Assembly (NCBI GenBank): GCA_945883665.1
Contig: CAMCXV010000011.1
Location: forward strand, 1-26,940
DNA from: Rickettsia typhi
Lineage (GTDB): Bacteria; Pseudomonadota; Alphaproteobacteria; Rickettsiales; Rickettsiaceae
Direction: 5' to 3'
DNA length: 26,940 nucleotides
Made by a program: the position numbers and the translations under genes. Shown piece after piece: positions 9,343 to 16,767 of this stretch. The notes beneath the pieces are model-generated. The model was not told where the DNA came from. It ran no database searches and was given only the letters and a program-made list of their open reading frames with translations. Position 1 is the first letter of the stretch, and each line of letters opens with the position of its first letter.

Positions 9343-9346
9343 AGAT

Positions 9347-9577
9347 TTATTCGCCCAAAACCACCCAACTTTTAGTCTTAGACATAGGTCTACACTCTAT
9401 AATTCTAACTTTATCACCTTCTTTATACTGGTTTTCAGGATCGTGAGCAGCGTATTTACTAGACCTTTTTACAATCTTCTGATAACGAGGATCTTTAAAC
9501 CTTCTTTCCACTCTAACCGATATAGTCTTATCACATTTTGCACTTTCAACCGTACCCTGTAAAATCCTTCTAGGCAT
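9347..9577 (-). CDS. rpsQ: 30S ribosomal protein S17
   Basis: 76 residues, slightly shorter than E. coli S17 (84). The OB-fold signature [20 protein letters not shown] opens the protein and [20 protein letters not shown] is the conserved C-terminal strand pair. It binds 16S rRNA in the body. Its ATG overlaps the rpmC stop by one base, and it is the last gene of the S10 block. Confidence 0.95.
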   Translation of the reverse strand: MPRRILQGTVESAKCDKTISVRVERRFKDPRYQKIVKRSSKYAAHDPENQYKEGDKVRIIECRPMSKTKSWVVLGE

Positions 9578-9792
9578 TATTTTGCTCCAACTTTTCTTCT
9601 TCTTGTTAATTCAGTTTCAACTCTAGCAACATTTTTCTTCACTTTTGAAAATCTACTAGTATTAGTTAATTCACCAAGAGTTTTCTGAAACCTTAAGTTA
9701 AACAGCTCTTTCTTCAACAAAGAAAGAGAATCTTGTAGCTTTTTATCGTCAAAATCAAGTAAAACTCTTGCTTTATAATCCAAATCACTCAT
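9577..9792 (-). CDS. rpmC: 50S ribosomal protein L29
   Basis: 71 residues forming a helical hairpin. It contains [20 protein letters not shown] followed by an N-and-T turn and a basic second helix ending [12 protein letters not shown]29 lies at the tunnel exit, where it helps dock SRP and trigger factor together with L23. It overlaps the rplP end by eight bases and rpsQ by one base. Confidence 0.94.
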   Translation of the reverse strand: MSDLDYKARVLLDFDDKKLQDSLSLLKKELFNLRFQKTLGELTNTSRFSKVKKNVARVETELTRRRKVGAK

Positions 9793-10195
9793 ATCTCTTT
9801 ACCATCTTTGTCTTTACTGGAAGTTTAGAAGCAGCAAGCTCTAAGGCTTTACGTGCAACAACTTCATCAACGCCATTAATTTCAAACATTATTCTACCAG
9901 GAGAAACTCTTACCGCAAAATATTCCGGAGACCCTTTACCTTTACCCATACGCACTTCGTTTGGTTTTTTAGAAACAGGAAGATCTGGGAAAATTCTAAT
10001 AAAAAATCTACCTTGCCTCTTCATTTCTCTAACAGCAGCTCTTCTTGCCGCTTCAATTTGACGGGCAGTAACCCTCAATTGCTCTACGGACTTTAAGCCA
10101 AACATTCCGAAGCTCAGCATCGTCCCAGCTTTTGCTTTTGGAGCAACCCTACCCTTATGAGCTTTTCTAAATTTTTGCTTTTTTGGAGCTAGCAT
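9785..10195 (-). CDS. rplP: 50S ribosomal protein L16
   Basis: 136 residues, as in E. coli. It has [19 protein letters not shown] at the N-terminus and [20 protein letters not shown] with [14 protein letters not shown] in the middle, the conserved L16 core that contacts tRNA acceptor ends. The basic C-terminus runs into the start of rpmC, which it overlaps by eight bases. It lies 35 bases after rpsC. Confidence 0.97.
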   Translation of the reverse strand: MLAPKKQKFRKAHKGRVAPKAKAGTMLSFGMFGLKSVEQLRVTARQIEAARRAAVREMKRQGRFFIRIFPDLPVSKKPNEVRMGKGKGSPEYFAVRVSPGRIMFEINGVDEVVARKALELAASKLPVKTKMVKRYE

Positions 10196-10230
10196 TACAT
10201 CTCTTCCACAATTAATTAATTAAAACAATA

Positions 10231-10872
10231 TTATCTTTTACTCTGAGTATAGTCGCCTCTATAAATCCAAACTTTCACACCAATCACCCCATAAGTAGTA
10301 TGAGCTTCAGATGTGGAATAATCTATATCAGCGCGAAGAGTATGAAGAGGAACCCTACCCTCTCTATACCACTCGGTTCTAGCTATCTCAGCACCACCTA
10401 AACGACCAGAGCAAGAAACCTTTATTCCCTTTGCACCCTGCTTCATACTATTTTGCATTGCTGTTTTCATAGCCTTTCTAAAAGAAACCCTACTCTCCAA
10501 TTGCTGAGTAATAGTCTGAGCAGTAATAGCAGAATCCAGAGCTGGTTTTTTTACTTCATGAATATTTATAAAAACTTCACAACCAACTATTGCATGAGCA
10601 TCTTTCTTTAATTTCTCAATGTCAGAACCACTCTTACCAATAATAATACCAGGTTTTTTAGCATGAATATTTATCACTACATTGTTACTTGATCTATGAA
10701 TAATCACTCTACTTACCTGAGCAACTTTATAACGTTTTACAATCAAAGCTCTGATTTTAAAATCTTCAAGCAATTTAGCTGCATAATCATTTTCTGCATA
10801 TAAAACAGAGTCCCAATCTTTATTAAGCGTAGGCCCCACTCTAAAACCATGAGGATTTACCTTTTGTCCCAT
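10231..10872 (-). CDS. rpsC: 30S ribosomal protein S3
   Basis: 213 residues. The type II KH domain is at about residues 40-107 with the GxxG loop in [14 protein letters not shown]. The C-terminal domain has [20 protein letters not shown] and the end piece [15 protein letters not shown]3 forms part of the mRNA entry tunnel with helicase activity. It is shorter than E. coli S3 (233) because the variable C-terminal tail is reduced. It starts one base after rplV, suggesting coupling. Confidence 0.97.
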   Translation of the reverse strand: MGQKVNPHGFRVGPTLNKDWDSVLYAENDYAAKLLEDFKIRALIVKRYKVAQVSRVIIHRSSNNVVINIHAKKPGIIIGKSGSDIEKLKKDAHAIVGCEVFINIHEVKKPALDSAITAQTITQQLESRVSFRKAMKTAMQNSMKQGAKGIKVSCSGRLGGAEIARTEWYREGRVPLHTLRADIDYSTSEAHTTYGVIGVKVWIYRGDYTQSKR

Positions 10873-10873
10873 A

Positions 10874-11221
10874 CTAATTCTCCTCTTTTTCGGAAACCGT
10901 TATATACAAACTACTAAAAGGCTTATTGATTCTAGCACTTCTACCCCTTGCTCTTGGTCTTACTCGTTTCATTACAAACGACTTTCCAACAGTGGCAGAA
11001 TTGACAAATAAACTATCAATATCCAATCCCATATTATTTTCAGCATTGGCAACAGCCGACTGAAGACATTTTCTTACATCAATAGCTATCCTTTTCGGAC
11101 AGAAAGCCAATTGAACCAAAGCTTCAGAAACTTTCATTCTTCTAATCATAGCCGCAACTAAATTTAATTTTTGAGCACTTGTTCTTAAATTTTTTGCAGA
11201 TGCTTTTACTAATATACCCAT
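10874..11221 (-). CDS. rplV: 50S ribosomal protein L22
   Basis: 115 residues from ATG at 11221. It contains [20 protein letters not shown] and the C-terminal beta-hairpin region [19 protein letters not shown], which lines the exit tunnel and is the site of macrolide-resistance changes in other bacteria. A GTG two codons upstream (11227) could also be called, but it overlaps the AGGG ribosome-binding sequence that sits five bases before the ATG, so I chose the ATG. It lies 12 bases after rpsS. Confidence 0.95.
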   Translation of the reverse strand: MGILVKASAKNLRTSAQKLNLVAAMIRRMKVSEALVQLAFCPKRIAIDVRKCLQSAVANAENNMGLDIDSLFVNSATVGKSFVMKRVRPRARGRSARINKPFSSLYITVSEKEEN

Positions 11222-11226
11222 CTTCA

Positions 11227-11230
11227 CCCT
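11227..11230 (-). promoter_or_regulatory. Shine-Dalgarno that decides the rplV start
   Basis: AGGG (minus strand, 11230-11227) lies five bases before the ATG at 11221. The alternative GTG start begins at 11227 and would consume part of this site. Confidence 0.55.
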
Positions 11231-11233
11231 ATG

Positions 11234-11512
11234 TTATTTTCTTTTAACTTTTTTATCAGCCCCATGACCATAATAAGTACGAGTAGGAGAAAACTCTCCA
11301 AATTTATGACCAACCATTTCCTCAGTTACAGAAACCGGGATAAACTTATTACCATTATGCACAGCAAAAGTAAATCCAACAAAAGTCGGTATAATAGTCG
11401 ATCTTCTAGACCATGTTTTTATAACATCTTTTTTACCAGAAACAATTGTTTTTTCAATTTTCTTTAATAAATAACCATCTACAAAAGGACCTTTCCATGC
11501 TGAACGCGCCAT
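11234..11512 (-). CDS. rpsS: 30S ribosomal protein S19
   Basis: 92 residues, as in E. coli. It starts [18 protein letters not shown] and contains [20 protein letters not shown] and [20 protein letters not shown], the continuous S19 signature. S19 binds the head of the small subunit with S13. It starts 11 bases after rplB. Confidence 0.97.
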   Translation of the reverse strand: MARSAWKGPFVDGYLLKKIEKTIVSGKKDVIKTWSRRSTIIPTFVGFTFAVHNGNKFIPVSVTEEMVGHKFGEFSPTRTYYGHGADKKVKRK

Positions 11513-11523
11513 AGCCTTACACC

Positions 11524-12345
11524 TTACTTAGTTTTTCTTTTTAAAATGAACCTAGACGTAAGCTTGTTCTTACGTGTTTTCTTACCTTTAGTCGGCTTAC
11601 CCCAAGGAGTCACTGGATGACGTCCACCGGAAGTTTTACCCTCTCCACCACCATGAGGGTGATCAATAGGATTCATAGCCACCCCTCTCACAACCGGTCT
11701 TCTACCAAGCCATCTATTTCTACCAGCCTTGCCAATATTAATATTTTTCTGATCAGGATTTGATACAATACCAATTGTAGCTTTGCAATCAAGAGGAATT
11801 AATCTTAACTCTCCTGAAGCTAATTTAACTTGCGCATAACCAGAATCTTTACCAGCCAAACTCACAGAAGTACCAGCAGATCTAGCTAATTGCCCACCTT
11901 TTCCAGGTTTCATTTCAACATTATGAACAATGGTACCAACCGGTATATTCCTAAGAGGTAAACAATTACCGATCTTAATATCAGAATCAGCACCACAAGT
12001 TACTTTATCACCAACTTTTAGATTATTAGGAGCTAATATATAAGACTTCGAACCATCCAGATGATCAAGCAAAGCAATAAAAGAAGTTCTATTTGGATCA
12101 TACTCCAACCTCTCCACAACAGCTTCACCATCCACAGATCTCTTAAAATCAACAAGCCTGTAAAGCCTTTTATGCCCACCGCCTCTGTGCCAAGAAGTAA
12201 TTCTACCAGTATTATTTCTACCACCTGTATTGCTTTTTCCTTTTGTCAAAGGCTTATACGGATCACCTTTCCATAAATTACTTTTATCAACCTGAACTAA
12301 TTCTCTCTGCGAAGGAGTAGTAGGATTATAATGCTTTAATGCCAT
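11524..12345 (-). CDS. rplB: 50S ribosomal protein L2
   Basis: 273 residues, as in E. coli. It is among the most conserved large-subunit proteins and needed for peptidyl-transferase centre assembly. It contains [20 protein letters not shown] near residues 42-61 and [12 protein letters not shown] near 225-236, which includes the conserved histidine close to the catalytic centre (E. coli H229). The basic C-terminus reads [19 protein letters not shown]. It abuts the rplW stop with no spacer. Confidence 0.98.
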   Translation of the reverse strand: MALKHYNPTTPSQRELVQVDKSNLWKGDPYKPLTKGKSNTGGRNNTGRITSWHRGGGHKRLYRLVDFKRSVDGEAVVERLEYDPNRTSFIALLDHLDGSKSYILAPNNLKVGDKVTCGADSDIKIGNCLPLRNIPVGTIVHNVEMKPGKGGQLARSAGTSVSLAGKDSGYAQVKLASGELRLIPLDCKATIGIVSNPDQKNINIGKAGRNRWLGRRPVVRGVAMNPIDHPHGGGEGKTSGGRHPVTPWGKPTKGKKTRKNKLTSRFILKRKTK

Positions 12346-12639
12346 TTATTTGCCCTCACCAGTAAAATCAATAGTATAGTCCTTTTCTAAAGTCACTAGA
12401 GCTTTTTTTATGTCAGATCTACGACCAAGAATACCTTTAAATTTCTTTTCTTTACCTTTTTGATTAAGAACATTAACAGACTTTACTTTTACTGCAAAAA
12501 TTTCCTCAACAGCTTTCTTTATTGAAGGTTTTTCAGCATTACGAGCAACTTCAAAAACATATTTCCGCAAATCACCTAAAAAATTAGATTTTTCAGTAAT
12601 AATCGGATTTCTTATCAAATCATATTTGCTAATAGCCAT
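12346..12639 (-). CDS. rplW: 50S ribosomal protein L23
   Basis: 97 residues. It contains RNPIITEKSNFLGDLRKYVF and the KKAVEEIFAVKVKSVNVLNQKGK segment, here quoted only in part (VEEIFAVKVKSVNVLN), typical of L23. It lies at the tunnel exit and docks trigger factor and SRP. It overlaps rplD by one base (TAATG) and abuts rplB, so these three genes are packed without spacers. Confidence 0.95.
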   Translation of the reverse strand: MAISKYDLIRNPIITEKSNFLGDLRKYVFEVARNAEKPSIKKAVEEIFAVKVKSVNVLNQKGKEKKFKGILGRRSDIKKALVTLEKDYTIDFTGEGK

Positions 12640-13259
12640 TATTTTAACCTCTCTTCTAAAAGTGGCAATGCGCTCTTAGATATTAAAATATAATCGCTAT
12701 TGATTATATCATATACATTGGCACCGATAACAGGAACTACACAAGCATTAACAGCCGATTTCGCTGACAATTTCATATTGTGATCAACCTCTTTCCCATC
12801 TATAATAAAAAATTTACCAGAACCAAAATGAGCTAATGACTTCACTAAATCAGCAGTTTTTGGTTTATCCATTTTCGTTGAATCTATAATATGCACCCCA
12901 CCTTCCGAAAACTTAATCGAAAGAGCATGCCTCATACCAAGCTTCCTAACCTTTTTTTGCAACTTAATTTCATGAGATCTAGTTACTGGACCAAAAGCAA
13001 TACCACCACCACGACGTTGTACACCTCTTGCATTACCTTGTCTAGCATTACCAGTACCCTTTTGCTTAAATGGTTTTTTACCGGAGCCAGAAACTTCACC
13101 AACTGTTTTGGTTTGATGAGTACCACTCATGGCTTTAGCTCTCTGCCAATCCACTACTCTTTTTATAATGTCTATTCTTGCTTCTAGACCAAATATGGAA
13201 TCATCTATCTCAATGTCACCCACCTCTTTATTGTCTAGACTTAATAGCTTGGCTTTCAT
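12639..13259 (-). CDS. rplD: 50S ribosomal protein L4
   Basis: 206 residues. The long extension that reaches into the tunnel includes KKPFKQKGTGNARQGNARG followed by an arginine- and glycine-rich stretch (residues about 60-90). The globular parts carry VRKLGMRHALSIKFSEGGV and the late Rossmann-like strands. In E. coli L4 also represses its own operon through the S10 leader. The mRNA leader here (about 57 bases between the tuf terminator and rpsJ) is much shorter, so that control is unlikely in the same form. Confidence 0.96.
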   Translation of the reverse strand: MKAKLLSLDNKEVGDIEIDDSIFGLEARIDIIKRVVDWQRAKAMSGTHQTKTVGEVSGSGKKPFKQKGTGNARQGNARGVQRRGGGIAFGPVTRSHEIKLQKKVRKLGMRHALSIKFSEGGVHIIDSTKMDKPKTADLVKSLAHFGSGKFFIIDGKEVDHNMKLSAKSAVNACVVPVIGANVYDIINSDYILISKSALPLLEERLK

Positions 13260-13288
13260 ACAACTCTACCTAATTAACTCTCTTATAT

Positions 13289-13933
13289 TTAATTTGATAC
13301 AGATTTCTTAACTGCATCTTTGACGTACACATAACCACCCTTTGAACCAGGCACATTACCACTTACAATCAACAAACCATTTTCAACATTGAAATCAACA
13401 ATTCTCAAATTTTGCACAGTAACAGCGACGTCACCCAGATGACCAGCCATTTTCTTACCTTTGAAAACTTTACCAGGATCCTGACATTGACCAATAGATC
13501 CGTGCGAACGATGAGAAACAGAAACACCGTGAGAAGCTTCTAAACCACGAAAGTTATGTCTTTTCATAGCCCCAGCAAAGCCTTTACCTATAGAACTACC
13601 AGAAACGTCAACAAATTGACCAATTTCAAAGTAATCAGACTTTATCTCAAAACCTACATCAAGCATATTAGCTTCAGAAACTCTAAACTCCTTTAGTTTT
13701 GCCCTTGGCTCCACTTTTGCGTTAGCAAATACTTTTTTCATTGATTTAGAAACTTTATAAGACTTCTTCAATACAGCACCTAAAACAACCGCATTATAAC
13801 CATCCTTATCAGCAACTTTACGAGCTACAACTTGGCAGTTATCAACATGAAGAAATGTTAGTGTTATTCTTTTTCCATCGGTAGTGAATTTTGAACTCAT
13901 ACCCAATTTTTTTGCAATCAAACCCGTTCTCAT
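13289..13933 (-). CDS. rplC: 50S ribosomal protein L3
   Basis: 214 residues. It begins [20 protein letters not shown]. The loop [20 protein letters not shown] near residues 146-165 reaches toward the peptidyl-transferase centre and keeps the glutamine that PrmB methylates in E. coli (not testable here). Its ATG overlaps the rpsJ stop by four bases (ATGA), and rplD follows after 29 bases. Confidence 0.97.
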   Translation of the reverse strand: MRTGLIAKKLGMSSKFTTDGKRITLTFLHVDNCQVVARKVADKDGYNAVVLGAVLKKSYKVSKSMKKVFANAKVEPRAKLKEFRVSEANMLDVGFEIKSDYFEIGQFVDVSGSSIGKGFAGAMKRHNFRGLEASHGVSVSHRSHGSIGQCQDPGKVFKGKKMAGHLGDVAVTVQNLRIVDFNVENGLLIVSGNVPGSKGGYVYVKDAVKKSVSN

Positions 13934-14253
13934 TTCGAAACACCTACCAATTTAATTTCAACATCTATACCAGCTGGTAAATCTACTTTCCTTAAAGCCT
14001 CAACAGTTTGAGGAGTAGGATAATTAATGATCACAAGCCTTTTTTGAGTTCTGATCTCAAATTGCTCTCTAGATTTTTTATCTATATGAGGAGACCTATT
14101 AACAGTAAACCTTCCAATTGACCTTGGAAGAGGAATAGGACCACTAACATCTGCACCAGTTCTTTTAACGGCATTAACTATTTCTCTAGTTGCATGCTCA
14201 AGAGAACGATGATCAAATGACTTGAGTCTAATTTTTATCTTCTGATTATTCAT
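13930..14253 (-). CDS. rpsJ: 30S ribosomal protein S10
   Basis: 107 residues, with [20 protein letters not shown] and the conserved tip segment [20 protein letters not shown]10 sits in the head of the small subunit and, as NusE, takes part in antitermination complexes in other bacteria. It is the first gene of the S10 block. AGG lies six bases before the ATG. Only about 57 bases separate it from the tuf terminator hairpin, and I could not find a convincing promoter in that space. Confidence 0.97.
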   Translation of the reverse strand: MNNQKIKIRLKSFDHRSLEHATREIVNAVKRTGADVSGPIPLPRSIGRFTVNRSPHIDKKSREQFEIRTQKRLVIINYPTPQTVEALRKVDLPAGIDVEIKLVGVSK

Positions 14254-14311
14254 TATTAACCTATATTTAAAACAGCTAGTAAAAACCTAAAAGGCTAAAA
14301 CACACATTTAA

Positions 14312-14343
14312 AATCCGATTTAATAAAAATATTAAATCGGATT
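14312..14343 (-). terminator. Perfect hairpin terminator after tuf
   Basis: AATCCGATTTAATA (14312-14325) and TATTAAATCGGATT (14330-14343) are perfect 14-base reverse complements around a four-base loop. On the minus strand the stem begins eight bases after the tuf stop and is followed by a short T-run (TTTTAAA, counting stem bases). It should stop or reduce tuf readthrough into rpsJ. Confidence 0.75.
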
Positions 14344-14350
14344 AATTAAT

Positions 14351-15529
14351 TTATTTTATTATTTTCGACACAACACCAGCACCAACTGTTCTACCACCTT
14401 CACGAATAGCAAAACGTAAGCCTTCATCCATAGCCACAGGCGCAATCATTTTTACAATGATTTTTGTATTATCACCAGGCATAACCATTTCTTTACCATC
14501 CAACAACTCGACCTCACCAGTAACATCGGTAGTTCTAAAATAGAACTGAGGACGATAATTCTTAAAGAACGGAGTATGACGACCACCCTCTTCTTTCGTT
14601 AAAACATAAATTTCAGCCTCAAACTCAGTATGAGGATTAATAGAACCTGGTTTAGCAAGAACCTGCCCCCTAACCACATCTTCTCTTTTTGTACCACGCA
14701 GAAGAATTCCAACATTATCACCAGCCTGACCAGAATCAAGAAGTTTTCTAAACATTTCAACACCAGTACAAGTAGTTTTTTCCGTAGGTTTAATACCAAC
14801 AATCTCTATCTCTTCGCCAACTTTTACAACACCTTGCTCTATTCTACCAGTTACAACAGTACCACGACCAGAAATTGAGAAAACATCCTCAATAGGCATC
14901 AAGAAAGTTTTATCAGTAGCACGAACAGGTTGCGGAATGTAAGAATCAACAGCATCCATTAACTCGTCGATACATTTAGAATCTACACCATTTAACACCT
15001 CAAGAGCAGAACCTTTAATAACAGGTATATCATCACCAGGATAATCATAAGCTGTAAGCAGCTCTCTAACTTCCATTTCAACAAGTTCTAACAAATCAGG
15101 ATCATCTACTTGATCAACTTTATTTAAAAACACCACAAGAGAAGGAACACCTACTTGACGAGCAAGCAAAATATGCTCTCTAGTTTGAGGCATAGGTCCA
15201 TCAGCAGCTGATACAACAAGAATAGCACCATCCATCTGGGCGGCACCTGTTATCATGTTCTTAACATAATCAGCGTGACCAGGGCAATCGACGTGCGCAT
15301 AATGTCTTTTATCAGTTTCATACTCAACATGGGCAGTAGAAATAGTAATACCCCTCTCTCTTTCCTCTGGAGCACCGTCAATGTCATCATATTTTTTCTC
15401 AGTCGCTTGACCTTTCTTAGCGAGAACTTTAGTAATAGCAGCGGTTAAAGAGGTCTTTCCATGATCAACGTGACCAATAGTACCAATGTTACAGTGCGGT
15501 TTATTTCTTTCAAATTTTTGTTTAGCCAT
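14351..15529 (-). CDS. tuf: Translation elongation factor Tu
   Basis: 392 residues (E. coli 394). The GTPase delivers aminoacyl-tRNA to the ribosome. It carries GHVDHGKTS (residues 19-27), DCPGHADY (81-88), NKVD (136-139) and a SAL motif near 173. Domains 2 and 3 are complete and the protein ends [19 protein letters not shown] plus a short tail. GGGAG lies about 11 bases before the ATG. It follows tRNA-Gly by about 84 bases and ends in a strong hairpin. No fusA lies next to it, which suits a genome with a single tuf split from the str operon. Confidence 0.98.
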   Translation of the reverse strand: MAKQKFERNKPHCNIGTIGHVDHGKTSLTAAITKVLAKKGQATEKKYDDIDGAPEERERGITISTAHVEYETDKRHYAHVDCPGHADYVKNMITGAAQMDGAILVVSAADGPMPQTREHILLARQVGVPSLVVFLNKVDQVDDPDLLELVEMEVRELLTAYDYPGDDIPVIKGSALEVLNGVDSKCIDELMDAVDSYIPQPVRATDKTFLMPIEDVFSISGRGTVVTGRIEQGVVKVGEEIEIVGIKPTEKTTCTGVEMFRKLLDSGQAGDNVGILLRGTKREDVVRGQVLAKPGSINPHTEFEAEIYVLTKEEGGRHTPFFKNYRPQFYFRTTDVTGEVELLDGKEMVMPGDNTKIIVKMIAPVAMDEGLRFAIREGGRTVGAGVVSKIIK

Positions 15530-15613
15530 AACTTTAATAATCTCCCGAAACTTTATTTATTTACAAATTAACATACAACTAACTCATCTCCTTAACCACG
15601 ACATCCAAAAAAA

Positions 15614-15687
<74 letters not shown>

Positions 15688-15727
15688 ATCAGGCTTTCAT
15701 ATAATCCATAAAACAACAAAGATTATA

Positions 15728-15813
15728 TGGTGGAGGGAGAAGGATTCGAACCTTCGAACGCATACGCGGGCAGATTTACAGTCTGCTGCCTTTGACCGCT
15801 CGGCCACCCCTCC
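15728..15813 (-). tRNA. tRNA-Tyr (GTA anticodon)
   Basis: On the minus strand the acceptor GGAGGGG pairs with the 3' strand CTCCCTCC region (one mismatch-type pair), the anticodon stem GCAGA/TCTGC encloses CTGTAAA with anticodon GTA, and there is a long variable arm, as expected for class II tyrosine tRNA. The T-loop is GTTCGAA-like and CCA is encoded. It is the first gene of the tRNA-Tyr/tRNA-Gly/tuf transcription unit, 40 bases upstream of tRNA-Gly. Confidence 0.95.
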
Positions 15814-15832
15814 GTTTTTAAAGATCACAACA

Positions 15833-15861
15833 AAAATAGATCATCTACACGCTAAACGCAA
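15833..15861 (-). promoter_or_regulatory. Possible promoter of the tRNA-tuf unit
   Basis: On the minus strand TTGCGT (15861-15856) is followed after 17 bases by TATTTT (15838-15833), which would start transcription about a dozen bases before the mature tRNA-Tyr. The -35 match is poor (three of six), so this is tentative. A promoter is expected here because rlmB diverges from this point. Confidence 0.35.
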
Positions 15862-15929
15862 GCAATTAATTATTTCTTCCAACAATTTTAGGTTATTGAC
15901 TAAATTTCAGAACAAACTAAATCTTTTGG

Positions 15930-15958
15930 TTGATAGTTTTTATAATAAATAGTATTTT
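15930..15958 (+). promoter_or_regulatory. Possible rlmB promoter
   Basis: TTGATA (15930-15935) is followed after 17 bases by TATTTT (15953-15958). A perfect TATAAT also lies at 15941-15946 but without a good -35 at the right distance. Either could drive rlmB, whose proposed GTG start is at 15998. Confidence 0.3.
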
Positions 15959-15997
15959 ATGTCAAGAACAAATTTAAACAACTAAAATCTTGTAATC

Positions 15998-16735
15998 GTG
16001 AAAAATCATAAAAAGCCAGCCTCAAATAACCATAATTTATACTATATGTATGGAAAACATGCGGTTTTAGCTGCTATTGATAATAAGAATAGAAATATTG
16101 AAAAAATTTATTGTTTAGAAAAAACTTTTCTTGAATTAAAAAATAAACTCAGTAACCTTCACATCGAAATAGTTTCCAGTGATTTTTTTGATAAAAAAAT
16201 TGGAACAGGACAAACTCACCAAGGTATATTAGCGCTAGTTCATTCTGTATTTTTAAATAATATAAATGAGATGGATTTCACTTCAAACATCGACAGATTA
16301 GTAATACTAGATCAAATAACTGATCCCCAAAATATTGGCGCTATAATAAGAAGCGCAGCTGCATTTGGTATTACAAAATTAATTCTTCCAGCAGACAATA
16401 CTCCCGAAGAAAATGCAGCTATAGCAAAAGCAGCATCAGGATCACTTGAACTAGTTCAGATAGCAAAGGTTACAAATATAAAGACAACTATTGAAACATT
16501 AAAAAGAAAAGATTTTTGGATAGCTGGTCTTGATTTAAAAGGAAAAGATGATTTATCCAATTTATCTGAATTTAACAAAATTGTCATAATAATTGGATCA
16601 GAAGGCAAGGGAATGAGACGCCTAACAACGGAATCATGTGATTTTTTAATTAAAATACCTATTTCAAATAAGGTTGAAAGTCTTAACGCTTCTAACGCAG
16701 CAAGTATTATTTTTCACGCTCTAAGCATTCTATAA
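15998..16735 (+). CDS. rlmB: 23S rRNA 2'-O-methyltransferase, TrmH/SpoU family
   Basis: 245 residues. The N-terminal RNA-binding domain begins at YGKHAVLAAI (residues 18-27). The C-terminal SPOUT knot carries all three motifs: LDQITDPQNIGAIIRSAAAF (104-123), IIIGSEGKGM (197-206) and IPISNKVESLNASNAA (220-235). RlmB methylates G2251 (E. coli numbering) in the P-loop of 23S rRNA using S-adenosylmethionine. Family members with other targets cannot be excluded, but the N-terminal domain fits RlmB. The GTG start at 15998 lacks a clear ribosome-binding site; the ATG at 16046 is the fallback, which would trim 16 residues. It diverges from the tRNA-tuf unit and converges with polA. Confidence 0.88.
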   Translation: MKNHKKPASNNHNLYYMYGKHAVLAAIDNKNRNIEKIYCLEKTFLELKNKLSNLHIEIVSSDFFDKKIGTGQTHQGILALVHSVFLNNINEMDFTSNIDRLVILDQITDPQNIGAIIRSAAAFGITKLILPADNTPEENAAIAKAASGSLELVQIAKVTNIKTTIETLKRKDFWIAGLDLKGKDDLSNLSEFNKIVIIIGSEGKGMRRLTTESCDFLIKIPISNKVESLNASNAASIIFHALSIL

Positions 16736-16767
16736 AAGCACATTTACACAAAATAACATTGATAAAA

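Noticed and set aside
12033..12224. Second minus-strand frame inside rplB
   Set aside because: It is an alternative frame of a highly conserved gene, hydrophobic and repetitive in composition, with no ribosome-binding site.
14599..14802. Second minus-strand frame inside tuf
   Set aside because: It is a leucine-rich shadow of tuf with no start signals.
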